Shown piece by piece: positions 1-9,010 of a stretch of DNA of 64,000 bases. The position numbers and the translations under genes are program-made. This stretch comes from Alteriqipengyuania_B sp035481675 (GTDB taxonomy: Bacteria; Pseudomonadota; Alphaproteobacteria; Sphingomonadales; Sphingomonadaceae). The notes under the pieces are model-generated. The model saw nothing but the letters and a program-made list of their open reading frames with translations, made no database searches and had not been told where the DNA came from. The first letter of the stretch is position 1; every line of letters starts with the position of its first letter. The stretch is taken from the NCBI RefSeq assembly GCF_035481675.1, contig NZ_JAYJJW010000002.1, positions 482,641-546,640 of the forward strand, given 5' to 3'.

Positions 1-332
1 GTGCACAGGCCGTGTTGCGGCGCGACCGGAAAGCCGACCTTTTCGAGCCCCGACTGCACGCGGAATTCGCGGTCGACCGCATGGGCGCTCGGCAGCAGCT
101 TGCCGAAGGGCTTGCGCCGCAAGACATAATCACCAGAGGGGCTGGACAGCTTGTAGGTCGGGTTGGACTGCCCGCCCTTGAACTTCGCCTGTTCCAGCGG
201 GCCTTCGAAACCGGGCACATTGTCCGCCATCCACGCGGCAAGCTTGCCCGTGTCGAGGATGTCGTCGCCTTCGGGGGCGGTGGTGCCGCTAAAGGCTTTC
301 TGGGCGTCCATCGGGGGCTGGATGGCAGTCAT
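1..332 (-). CDS. Phosphotransferase (APH-like kinase) family protein, N-terminal part
   Basis: Only the first 110 codons lie in the window; the gene runs off its left edge. The start ATG is at 332, just upstream of the next gene's stop in the same minus-strand operon. Residues about 30-110 hold the N-lobe signature of aminoglycoside-phosphotransferase-like kinases: a GGQSNPTYKL nucleotide-binding turn and the YVLRRKPFGKLLPSAHAVDREF lysine/acidic stretch (quoted in part as YVLRRKPFGK). Such kinases stand beside ACAD10/11-type dehydrogenases, and in animals are fused to them. That context suggests phosphorylation of a hydroxyacyl-CoA rather than an antibiotic. The catalytic loop is outside the window, so activity cannot be judged. 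Confidence 0.8.
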   Translation of the reverse strand, partial: MTAIQPPMDAQKAFSGTTAPEGDDILDTGKLAAWMADNVPGFEGPLEQAKFKGGQSNPTYKLSSPSGDYVLRRKPFGKLLPSAHAVDREFRVQSGLEKVGFPVAPQHGLC

Positions 333-340
333 GGGTAACC

Positions 341-1429
341 TCAGTCGAAAACGATCACGCTGCGGGCGCTGGTCCCGGTGCGCATGGTGTCGAAGCCTTC
401 GTTGACCTGGTCCAGCGATATCCGCTCGGCAATGATCGTGTCGAGGTCGAGCAGGCCGCGCAGGTAAAAATCGACGAGGCGCGGCAAATCGACGGGGAAG
501 TGGTTCATCCCCATGATCGCGCCCTGCAGTTTCTTGCCCGACAACAGGTCCATCGCGCCGAGCCCGACCTTGCAGTCGAGCGGCATCATGCCGAGGATCG
601 TGGCCGTGCCGCCGCGGCGCAGCGACTTCACCGCAAGGTCGGCGCTGCCCTGGCGGCCGACCGCCTCGATCGCGTGATGCACCCCGCCGTCACTGATCGA
701 GACGATCTGCGCCGCTGCATCGTCGGCCAGCGCGTCGACAGCGTGAGTCGCGCCCATCCCCATGGCAAGCTCTCGCTTTTCGGGCAGCGGATCGGCGGCG
801 ATGACCTTGCCCGCGCCGGCGATGCGCGAGGCGTTGATGGCGGCAAGGCCCACGCCGCCACAGCCGACCACCACCACGCTTTCGCCCGGCACCACGGCGC
901 AGGCGTTGAAGATCGCCCCGGCACCGGTCGTGACCGCGCAGCCGAGCAGGGCGGCCCGGTCGAGCGGCATGTCCTTGTCGATCGCGACACAGGCATGTTC
1001 GTGTATCAGCATCTGTTCGCTGAACGCGGACAGGTTGAGCATCTGGTTGACCGTCTCGCCGCCGTTACGCGTCAGGCGCGGCGGTGCGTCCTTGCCGCGC
1101 CTCGTATCCCCGCCGAGGCACAGTGCCATGCGGCCCGTGACGCAGAATTCGCAATGCCCGCAGAAGGCGGAGAGGCAGGAGACGACGTGATCGCCGGGCT
1201 TCACCGTCTTCACTTCCGAACCCACGGCGCGGACCACGCCGGCCGCCTCGTGCCCGGGCACGGTGGGCAAGGCGTGCGGATAGTGGCCGTCGATGAAGTG
1301 GAGGTCCGAATGGCACAGGCCGCACGCCTTGGTGTCAATCAGCACCTCGTGCGGTGCGGGATTTGCCACCTCGATGTCGCCGATCACCATCGGCTGACCC
1401 GGCTGCTCCAGTATTGCTGCCTTTGCCAT
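341..1429 (-). CDS. Zinc-dependent alcohol dehydrogenase (MDR family)
   Basis: A 362-residue medium-chain dehydrogenase that oxidises an alcohol to an aldehyde or ketone with NAD(P). Catalytic zinc ligands appear as C39 in CGLCHSD and H60 in PGHEAAG, with a GCAVTTG cysteine further on. The structural-zinc cysteines C90, C93, C96 and C104 have the classical spacing. The VVGCGGVGL Rossmann motif marks the cofactor site. The ATG at 1429 was chosen because the alignable fold starts with MAKAAILEQPG and lies 2 bases after the upstream stop; a longer reading in this frame upstream is arginine-rich noise. It sits between an ACAD10/11-like dehydrogenase and an APH-like kinase, so it probably acts on a hydroxylated acyl or alkyl intermediate. 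The substrate is unknown. Confidence 0.92.
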   Translation of the reverse strand: MAKAAILEQPGQPMVIGDIEVANPAPHEVLIDTKACGLCHSDLHFIDGHYPHALPTVPGHEAAGVVRAVGSEVKTVKPGDHVVSCLSAFCGHCEFCVTGRMALCLGGDTRRGKDAPPRLTRNGGETVNQMLNLSAFSEQMLIHEHACVAIDKDMPLDRAALLGCAVTTGAGAIFNACAVVPGESVVVVGCGGVGLAAINASRIAGAGKVIAADPLPEKRELAMGMGATHAVDALADDAAAQIVSISDGGVHHAIEAVGRQGSADLAVKSLRRGGTATILGMMPLDCKVGLGAMDLLSGKKLQGAIMGMNHFPVDLPRLVDFYLRGLLDLDTIIAERISLDQVNEGFDTMRTGTSARSVIVFD

Positions 1430-1431
1430 CG

Positions 1432-2781
<1,350 letters not shown>

Positions 2782-2860
2782 GGGGAATGTCCTGCTTGCT
2801 GGTGTCTATCGGTTCTGGTGGTCGCAAAACTGGCAGATGGCCTGCGCTGCGCCAAGGAAA

Positions 2861-2878
2861 ATTAATCGTGCGGTTAAA
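2861..2878. promoter_or_regulatory. Candidate operator, copy 1 (TTTAAYCGNNCGRTTAAA palindrome)
   Basis: ATTAATCG-TG-CGGTTAAA is an imperfect inverted repeat with a 2-base centre. The same palindrome recurs at 5334-5351 upstream of the other acyl-CoA dehydrogenase operon, at almost the same distance from the start codon. It stands out as AT-rich in a GC-rich gap. It is probably the binding site of a TetR- or GntR-type repressor whose gene is not in this window. Confidence 0.6.
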
Positions 2879-2884
2879 CGCGCC

Positions 2885-4366
2885 CTAGGGCACGATGGTG
2901 CCGCCGTCCACATCGCCGCGGGCAGCCGTGTCGAGCGCACGCTTAGCGCTCATGCGGGCGATGCGCGATTCGTGGTCGGCGCGGCTGATCGGGAAATTGC
3001 CCAGCCAGTATGCCGCGATCAGCCCCATCAGGATGGTGGCCCCGGCGTACAACAGGATCATTTCCGACAGGATGGGGAAGGCCACGCTGCCCGGTTGCGA
3101 ATCGGTCGGCAATTCGGACGCGGCGATGATCTGTCCGGTGATGAAGATGCCGAAGCCCGTGGCGCATTTCTGGACCAGCCAGTTGCCGGAATAGAACGCG
3201 CCTTCCGCCCGGCGGTCCGTCCGCTCCTGGAACGCCTCGACGATTTCGGCGACCATGCTGGTGGCGGAAATCATCAGCACTACGCCCAGCGTGTTGGCAA
3301 AGGTCAGGAACAGGTACAGCAGGGCCGTGGACGCCGTGCTGCCCGGTTCGGGCCAGAAACCCGCGACCAGCAGGAAATACGGCGTCAGGCCGATGGTGAA
3401 GCTGCCGATGGAGGAGATCGCCGCGCTTTTCGGCTTGCCCCAGCGGCGGTGCATCGGGCCCACGATAAGGAACATGAGGACGACCGACAGGAAGAGGACG
3501 GCGGGATAGATCAGCAGCTCGGTTTGCTCGAACCGCCACACGAACAGGTTGAGGTAGTTGGAGATCGAGAAGGTCATGCCCTGGCTGACGTAGGCGGCAA
3601 GGCCGCCCGCGGCGAAGAACAGGAAAGCCTTTTCGGAAAACGCCTCCCGGATTTCGGAAAAGGCCGTCTTGATGGAGAAGGGCGGCGGCTTCACTTCGGG
3701 GTAATGGGCGATCAGGTGATGCTGGCCCGCCGCCGATCCCATCACCGACAGCGCCATTAGCGCCGCGCCGAAGATGCCGTAGGACAGGTAGCCGTCCGCC
3801 TGCAGGATGCCTTCGGAGCCCGGCATGAAGACCGCATAGGCCATGACCATCATCAGCAGGCCCCCGGTCCAGCCGAACAGGAAGCGGAAGCGGAACAGCG
3901 TGGTCCGCTCGTCGTAATCCTGCGTCAATTCCGGCACGAGGCTGACCGAGGGCACCTCGCAAGCAGACAGCAGGATCCGAACGGTGATCGCCACGGCCAG
4001 CAGCTCGCCGAAAGACGGGGTGTCGCCTCCCGGCGGGTGCCACAGCAGAACCCAGACTATGCCCAGCGGTATGGGCGCGGCATAGAGCCACGGCAGGCGG
4101 CGCCCCCAGCGGGTGTAGGTGCGGTCTGACAGGTTGCCCAAGATGGGGTCGATGAAGGCATCGGCCAGCAGGGCGATCAGCAGCGCCAAGCTGACCAGCG
4201 CGGCGTCCATCCCCAGTACCTGGTTGTAGAAGATCAGCAGGAAGAACGAAAAGCCCCCGTCCTTCACGCCGAAAGCGACCGCGCCGAAGCCGTGGATCAG
4301 CTTGAGCTTAAGGGGCAGGGGGGAGGGAACCTTGGCGGCTGCCTTCGTCGTCGCGACTTCGGTCAA
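2885..4366 (-). CDS. MFS transporter of the GPH (glycoside-pentoside-hexuronide) family
   Basis: A 493-residue inner-membrane carrier with about 12 hydrophobic segments. The N-terminal KLKLIHGFGAVAFGVKDGGF and the DAFIDPILGNLSDRTYTRWGRRLPW loop after the second helix are characteristic of the GPH/MelB-like cation symporters. Its start codon overlaps the stop of the upstream SDR gene by four bases (ATGA), so the two are translationally coupled. Members in catabolic clusters of sphingomonads are often annotated as sugar carriers, but here the neighbours handle acyl-CoA substrates. The cargo may therefore be a carboxylic acid or terpenoid/steroid-like compound; this is inference. Confidence 0.88.
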   Translation of the reverse strand: MTEVATTKAAAKVPSPLPLKLKLIHGFGAVAFGVKDGGFSFFLLIFYNQVLGMDAALVSLALLIALLADAFIDPILGNLSDRTYTRWGRRLPWLYAAPIPLGIVWVLLWHPPGGDTPSFGELLAVAITVRILLSACEVPSVSLVPELTQDYDERTTLFRFRFLFGWTGGLLMMVMAYAVFMPGSEGILQADGYLSYGIFGAALMALSVMGSAAGQHHLIAHYPEVKPPPFSIKTAFSEIREAFSEKAFLFFAAGGLAAYVSQGMTFSISNYLNLFVWRFEQTELLIYPAVLFLSVVLMFLIVGPMHRRWGKPKSAAISSIGSFTIGLTPYFLLVAGFWPEPGSTASTALLYLFLTFANTLGVVLMISATSMVAEIVEAFQERTDRRAEGAFYSGNWLVQKCATGFGIFITGQIIAASELPTDSQPGSVAFPILSEMILLYAGATILMGLIAAYWLGNFPISRADHESRIARMSAKRALDTAARGDVDGGTIVP

Positions 4367-5205
4367 GCCGATTGCTCCTTTATGGCTTCGAGGGCGGAAA
4401 GCAGGCCCGCCTCTTCAGGGTCCCAGCTGTGCCTTGGGCCGAGCGTGATGCCGCCGTCGACGATGATCGACTGGCCGGTTACGAAGCTGGCCGCATCGCT
4501 GGCGAGATAGGCGACCGCTTCGGCGATGTCGCGCGGCTGCCCGCCGCGGCGCACGGGCTGGGCATTGGCGCTCATCTGGGCGATCATGTCCTTGGCCACG
4601 CGCTCCATCTCCCCTTCGATCTCCAGCGCGCTGGTAAAGATGCTGGTGTTGATGAAGCCCGGCTGCACAGCATTCACGCGGATTCCGAACTGGGCAAGGT
4701 CGGCGGCTGCGACCTTCGTCAGGTGGAGGACGCCGGCCTTCGCGACGGAATAGGCGGTGGGCGCATAGCCGGGGCCGACCGCGGCCACGCTGGACGTGTT
4801 GACGAAGCTTGCGCCACTGCGCCCGCGCATGTGGGGAACCGCGTAGCGAATGCCGAAGGCGACCGAGCGCAGCAGCAGGTCCATCGTGCGGTCCCACTCG
4901 CCCGGCTCGATCTCGTGGATGCCGGGCCGCGCGCCGCCCGCGCCGGCGTTGTTGAACACGGTGTCGATCCCGCCGGTCTCGGCAGCGGCGCGGTCCATCA
5001 GTTCCTTGATCTCACCCGTCGCTCTGACATTGCAGCGCACGAAGCGGACATCGCCGTCGATCTCGCCGGAGAGCGCCGCGCCGCCTTCCTCGTCAATATC
5101 GGCAGCGTACACCTGCGCCCCTTCGCCGGCGAACAGGCGGACGGATTCCTTGCCGATACCCGACGCTGCGCCGGTAATCACCACGGTCTTGCCGGAAAAT
5201 CGCAT
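4363..5205 (-). CDS. SDR family oxidoreductase
   Basis: A 280-residue classical short-chain dehydrogenase. It has the TGAASGIG cofactor motif at about residues 11-18, the NNAGAGG motif, a Ser in NTSSVAAVG and the YSVAKAG catalytic Tyr/Lys pair, and ends with a normal IIVDGG block. The ATG at 5205 was preferred over the ATG eight codons upstream because a GGGAGAG ribosome site precedes it at correct distance and the family fold starts there. It is transcribed divergently from the acyl-CoA dehydrogenase operon at 5422 and is coupled to the transporter gene downstream. The substrate is not evident; a hydroxyacyl-CoA or alcohol from the same pathway is likely. Confidence 0.9.
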   Translation of the reverse strand: MRFSGKTVVITGAASGIGKESVRLFAGEGAQVYAADIDEEGGAALSGEIDGDVRFVRCNVRATGEIKELMDRAAAETGGIDTVFNNAGAGGARPGIHEIEPGEWDRTMDLLLRSVAFGIRYAVPHMRGRSGASFVNTSSVAAVGPGYAPTAYSVAKAGVLHLTKVAAADLAQFGIRVNAVQPGFINTSIFTSALEIEGEMERVAKDMIAQMSANAQPVRRGGQPRDIAEAVAYLASDAASFVTGQSIIVDGGITLGPRHSWDPEEAGLLSALEAIKEQSA

Positions 5206-5333
5206 CGGGTCTCTCCCACCCAGTGTCATGGCATGCAGCCTAGCGACACGCTGCGCCGGGTCAATCGACCGTTCAGCTGGCGCAACAGGGCGGCGGGCCG
5301 TCGCAAGCGGTCTTGCGACTCTGTGAAAAGCAC

Positions 5334-5351
5334 TTTAACCGGACGATTAAA
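5334..5351. promoter_or_regulatory. Candidate operator, copy 2 (TTTAAYCGNNCGRTTAAA palindrome)
   Basis: TTTAACCG-GA-CGATTAAA is a near-perfect inverted repeat (7 of 8 arm positions pair). It lies 71-88 bases upstream of the dehydrogenase start at 5422, in the 216-base divergent gap that also serves the SDR/transporter pair. It matches the site at 2861-2878 in both arms and spacing, so one regulator probably controls all three transcription units of the block. Confidence 0.62.
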
Positions 5352-5421
5352 CCGATGGCAATCGGATTCCCCTCGCGCTGCCCGGAGAGCCTCCGGCGGC
5401 CCTTTTTCTGGAGAGCATCGC

Positions 5422-6606
5422 ATGGCCGACCAACTCGAAGATTTCCGCGCTCAGACGCGCGCCTGGCTGGAGGAAAACTGCCCGGAGGAAATGCGCAAGC
5501 CCGTGCGCGACGAGGAAGACGTCTATTGGGGCGGCCGCAACGCAAGCTTCAAGAACGATGCGCAAAAGCAGTGGTTCGAAGCCTGCCGCGACAAGGGCTA
5601 CACCGTGCCGGACTGGCCGAAGGAATATGGCGGCGCAGGCCTTTCGCCTGCCGAAGCCAAGATCCTGCGCCAGGAAATGGCCCGCATCGGCGCGCGCCCG
5701 CCCTTGAGTTCCTTCGGCATCTGGATGCTCGGCCCGGCGCTGCTGAAATTCGGCACCGAAGGCCAGAAGCAGCGCTTCCTCAACGAAATCGCGGCCGGCG
5801 AAATCCGCTGGTGCCAGGGCTATAGCGAGCCGGGCAGCGGATCGGACCTCGTCTCCATGCAGACCTATGGCGAGGACAAGGGGGACCATTGGGTGGTCAA
5901 CGGCCAGAAGATCTGGACCTCCTACGCCGACGAGGCCGACTGGATCTTCTGCCTCGTCCGCACGGACAAGGACAACAAGTACCAAGGCATCACCTTCATG
6001 CTGTTCGACATGGCGGGCGAAGGCGTCTCGACCAAGCCGATCAAGCTGATTTCCGGCAATAGCCCGTTCTGCGAAACCTTCATGGACGATGTGAAGGTGC
6101 CGAAAACCTATGGCGAGGATTGCCCGGCCTATGTCGGCGAGATCAACCGCGGCTGGGACGTGGCGAAATACCTCCTCGGCCACGAGCGCGAGATGATTTC
6201 GGGCGCGGGTGGCGGGGACCGTACCAGCGCCATTGGTGCGGCGATGAAGCGAAATGCGGGCGAGCTTGATCCCGTGTTGCGCGCCAAACTCGCCATGTTC
6301 GATGTGGAGGCGCTGGCCTACGGCGCGATGGGCGAGAAGTTCCTCGACGAGATGAAGGCCGGCAAGGGCCATCCCGCGCAGCCGAACATGATGAAATATG
6401 TCGGCACGGAGCTCAACAAGCGCCGCCACGAACTGATGATGTCGGCCGGCGGCAGCCGCGCTCTCGAATGGGAGAGCGAGGAAACGAACGGCGGCAAGGG
6501 TGCGCGAGGCTGGCTGCGGACCAAGGCCAACTCGATCGAGGGCGGCACCAGCGAGGTGATGCTCAACGTCGTCGCAAAACGAATTCTCGAACTTCCCGGA
6601 GCCTGA
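5422..6606 (+). CDS. Acyl-CoA dehydrogenase (large subunit-like, catalytic Glu present)
   Basis: A 394-residue FAD-dependent acyl-CoA dehydrogenase. Landmarks are WCQGYSEPGSGSDL and the WTSYADEADW block of the middle domain, a RTKANSIEGGTSEVMLNVVAKRIL-type C-domain, and the IEGGTSE segment that carries the usual catalytic glutamate position. The ATG at 5422 follows a GGAGAG ribosome site; the same frame is open far upstream but codes for no recognisable fold. Three bases separate it from a second, diverged acyl-CoA dehydrogenase. Such adjacent pairs often form mixed tetramers in steroid-side-chain and other unusual acyl-CoA pathways. Confidence 0.94.
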   Translation: MADQLEDFRAQTRAWLEENCPEEMRKPVRDEEDVYWGGRNASFKNDAQKQWFEACRDKGYTVPDWPKEYGGAGLSPAEAKILRQEMARIGARPPLSSFGIWMLGPALLKFGTEGQKQRFLNEIAAGEIRWCQGYSEPGSGSDLVSMQTYGEDKGDHWVVNGQKIWTSYADEADWIFCLVRTDKDNKYQGITFMLFDMAGEGVSTKPIKLISGNSPFCETFMDDVKVPKTYGEDCPAYVGEINRGWDVAKYLLGHEREMISGAGGGDRTSAIGAAMKRNAGELDPVLRAKLAMFDVEALAYGAMGEKFLDEMKAGKGHPAQPNMMKYVGTELNKRRHELMMSAGGSRALEWESEETNGGKGARGWLRTKANSIEGGTSEVMLNVVAKRILELPGA

Positions 6607-6609
6607 TCG

Positions 6610-7749
6610 ATGCCCCTTTACCACGACGACGACCAGGCGATGCTCGCCGACACTGCCAGCCAGTTCATGGCCGAACAGGGCAGCATCGAAAAACAGCTGC
6701 GCCACTGGCGCGACCGCGATTGCAAGGACGGCTTCGGCCACGGCCTGTGGGAACAGTTTGGCGAGATGGGCTTCACGGGCATCCTCGTGTCCGAGGACGA
6801 CGGCGGCCTGGGGATGGGCCAGTACGAAGCCGGCATCGTGCTGGAGGAAATCGGCCGCAATCTCACCCCGTCGCCGTTTCTCACCAGCTCGGTCCTCGCC
6901 GCAACGGCCCTGAAGCACGGCAGCGACGACGTTCGCGGCCGCTGGTTGCCGGGGATGGTCGAAGGCAAGAGCGTGTTTGCCGTCGCGATTGACGAAGGCG
7001 CCAAGCACCGGCCGGAGCGTATTGCCGTGAAGGCCGAAAAGTCGGGCAACGGCTTCAAGCTGTCGGGCCAGAAGGATTTCGTGGTCCACGGCGCGAGCGC
7101 GGACATGCTCGTCGTCTCCGCCCGCACCTCGGGCAGCGACGATGACGAGGACGGCATCACGATGTTCGCCGTGCCGAAGGATGCGGCGGGCATGAGCCAC
7201 GATGCGGTGCGGCTGGTCGACAGTTCCATGGCGACGCACACGAAGTTTGACGGCGTCGAGCTGGATGGCGATGCGGTGATCGGCGAAGTCGACGGCGGGC
7301 GCGAAGTGCTCAACGCCATGCTGACCGCAGGCCGGATCGGCGCGGCGGCGGAAGGCGTCGGCGTTGCCGCGGGCGCGATGGACATGACCGTCAACTACCT
7401 CAAGGAACGCAAGCAGTTCGGCAAGCTGATCGGCGAGTTCCAGGCGCTGCAGCACCGCGCTGCCCACCTGTATTCCGAAGTCGAGATCGCCCGCGCGGTG
7501 GCTTACAAGGCCGCGCAAATGCTCGACGGCGGCAGTTCGACTGCGGACCTGATGGCCAGCGTCGCCAAGGCGAAGGTCGCCAAGGCTGCGGGCCTCGCGG
7601 TAAAGGAAGGCGTGCAGATGCACGGCGGCATCGGCATGACCGACGAATACGACATCGGCCTTTACATGAAACGCGATCGCGCGCTGCAGGAGTTCCTCGG
7701 CGACGCCTACTACCACGCCAACCGCGTGGCGGAACTCAGCGGCTATTGA
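6610..7749 (+). CDS. Acyl-CoA dehydrogenase (partner subunit-like, catalytic Glu apparently lost)
   Basis: A 379-residue member of the same superfamily. It has the N-terminal helical domain, a shortened middle domain and the QMHGGIGMTDEYDIGLYMKR block. At the place where catalytic enzymes read YEGT, this one reads EFLGD in DRALQEFLGDAYYH, so the usual catalytic glutamate seems absent. The same loss is known for one partner of heterotetrameric acyl-CoA dehydrogenases. It lies 3 bases after the first dehydrogenase and 22 bases before an SDR gene, which supports co-expression. A non-catalytic partner role is inference from the motif. Confidence 0.92.
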   Translation: MPLYHDDDQAMLADTASQFMAEQGSIEKQLRHWRDRDCKDGFGHGLWEQFGEMGFTGILVSEDDGGLGMGQYEAGIVLEEIGRNLTPSPFLTSSVLAATALKHGSDDVRGRWLPGMVEGKSVFAVAIDEGAKHRPERIAVKAEKSGNGFKLSGQKDFVVHGASADMLVVSARTSGSDDDEDGITMFAVPKDAAGMSHDAVRLVDSSMATHTKFDGVELDGDAVIGEVDGGREVLNAMLTAGRIGAAAEGVGVAAGAMDMTVNYLKERKQFGKLIGEFQALQHRAAHLYSEVEIARAVAYKAAQMLDGGSSTADLMASVAKAKVAKAAGLAVKEGVQMHGGIGMTDEYDIGLYMKRDRALQEFLGDAYYHANRVAELSGY

Positions 7750-7771
7750 TTACCGGATTAAGGACAAGCGC

Positions 7772-8569
7772 ATGAACCTCGAAGACCTTTTCAGCCTGAA
7801 GGGGCGCACTGCGCTCGTCACCGGTGGCAGCCGGGGCATCGGCCGCATGATCGTGGAGGGCTTCCTCGCCGCCGGGATAGACCGCGTCTACATCACCGCG
7901 CGCAAGGCGGAGGAGCTGCAGGCCACGGCGGACGAGCTCGGCGACAAGGTCGTCGGCATCCAGGGCGACATCTCTTCCATGGAAGGGATCGAGGCGCTGG
8001 TGGCCGACATTTCCGGGCGCGAGAGCAAGCTCGACATCCTCGTCAACAATGCCGGCGCTGCCTGGGGCAACGACTATCTCGACTTCCCCGAAGCCGGGTG
8101 GGACAAGGTGATGGACCTCAACGTCAAGACGCCCTTCTTCCTGACCCAGAAGCTGCACGGCCTGCTGACTGCGGCGGCGAGCCAGGACCGCCCAGCCAAG
8201 GTTATCAACATCACCAGCATCGACGGGCAGCGCGTCAACCCGTGGGAAACCTACAGCTACCAGGCATCCAAGGCCGCGCTGATCCACCTGACCCGCCGCA
8301 TGGCGGCGCGGCTGGTCAAGGACCACATCTACGTGACCAGCCTGGCGCCGGGCGCTTTCCCGTCGAACATGAACAAGGTCGCCCGTGACCATGCGGAAGC
8401 GAGCGCGCAGGGCATCCCGAACAAGCGCGTGGGCGACAAGTTCGATATGGGCGGCACCGCCGTATACCTCGCCAGCCGTGCGGGCGACTACACCGTTGGT
8501 GAAACGCTCACCGTGGACGGCGGTATCGTCAACGCCCACCTGCCGAGCCACTTCGCAGAACCGGTTTGA
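7772..8569 (+). CDS. SDR family oxidoreductase, RhlG/gluconate 5-dehydrogenase-like
   Basis: A 265-residue short-chain dehydrogenase with TGGSRGIG at the cofactor site, NNAGAAWG, an INITSIDG serine and the YSYQASKAAL Tyr/Lys pair. The SIDGQRVNPWETYSYQASKA stretch and the APGAFPSNMN tail resemble the group annotated as RhlG or gluconate 5-dehydrogenase. In this operon a 3-hydroxyacyl-CoA or related alcohol is more plausible than a sugar acid. It is the last gene of the plus-strand operon; two hairpins follow its stop. Confidence 0.9.
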   Translation: MNLEDLFSLKGRTALVTGGSRGIGRMIVEGFLAAGIDRVYITARKAEELQATADELGDKVVGIQGDISSMEGIEALVADISGRESKLDILVNNAGAAWGNDYLDFPEAGWDKVMDLNVKTPFFLTQKLHGLLTAAASQDRPAKVINITSIDGQRVNPWETYSYQASKAALIHLTRRMAARLVKDHIYVTSLAPGAFPSNMNKVARDHAEASAQGIPNKRVGDKFDMGGTAVYLASRAGDYTVGETLTVDGGIVNAHLPSHFAEPV

Positions 8570-8579
8570 GGCGCCAAAA

Positions 8580-8603
8580 TTGCGCCGGTTGCGTCCGGCG
8601 CAA
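8580..8603 (+). terminator. Strong hairpin after the acyl-CoA operon
   Basis: TTGCGCCGG and CCGGCGCAA form a 9-bp perfect stem with a 6-base loop, starting 10 bases after the SDR stop. No T-run follows, so it may be a transcript-end stabiliser or a Rho-assisted terminator rather than a classical one. Confidence 0.55.
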
Positions 8604-8668
8604 GTTGACGAAACTCATTCGGTGTCGGCTTACCGGAAATAAATCCATAGGTCGCCCAAAGAGAAAAA

Positions 8669-8688
8669 GCCCCGCTGCGAGGCGGGGC
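8669..8688 (+). terminator. Probable intrinsic terminator
   Basis: GCCCCGC and GCGGGGC form a 7-bp GC stem with a 6-base loop, preceded by AAAAA and followed by ATTCTT. The A-run on the left would serve as a T-run on the other strand, so it could also act on minus-strand transcripts. Confidence 0.6.
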
Positions 8689-9010
8689 ATTCTTGCATGG
8701 TGCTCGAGCTACGATTTCAAAGAAGCTGCCAAGTCTATCGCGACACGATGTGTGTAGGAAAATGGATTGTCTCCTTCGGGGGTGGTCAGCTGGCATTGCG
8801 TGAACCACTCGACAAGAGACCACTCTTCTCTATTTGATCTGCGGTAGCGAGCCAAATATTCTTCGCAATCCCGCCTTCATCTGTCCGTCTGCTCTTGGCA
8901 TATTGCTAGTCCGTCCAATCAGGCACGAATTGGGTGAATTGGCGAGTGTCCGACTTGGTGCACTTGTGAGGGTCGTTCTAGCCGAATACGCCCCGCAGTA
9001 TCCAACTCTT
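8689..9010. other. Less GC-rich intergenic stretch, no gene recognised
   Basis: About 320 bases between the terminator and the stop of the next minus-strand gene. Base composition is visibly less GC-rich than the flanks. One short plus-strand reading frame enters from here into the antisense of the next gene, but it has no ribosome site or recognisable fold. Confidence 0.5.
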
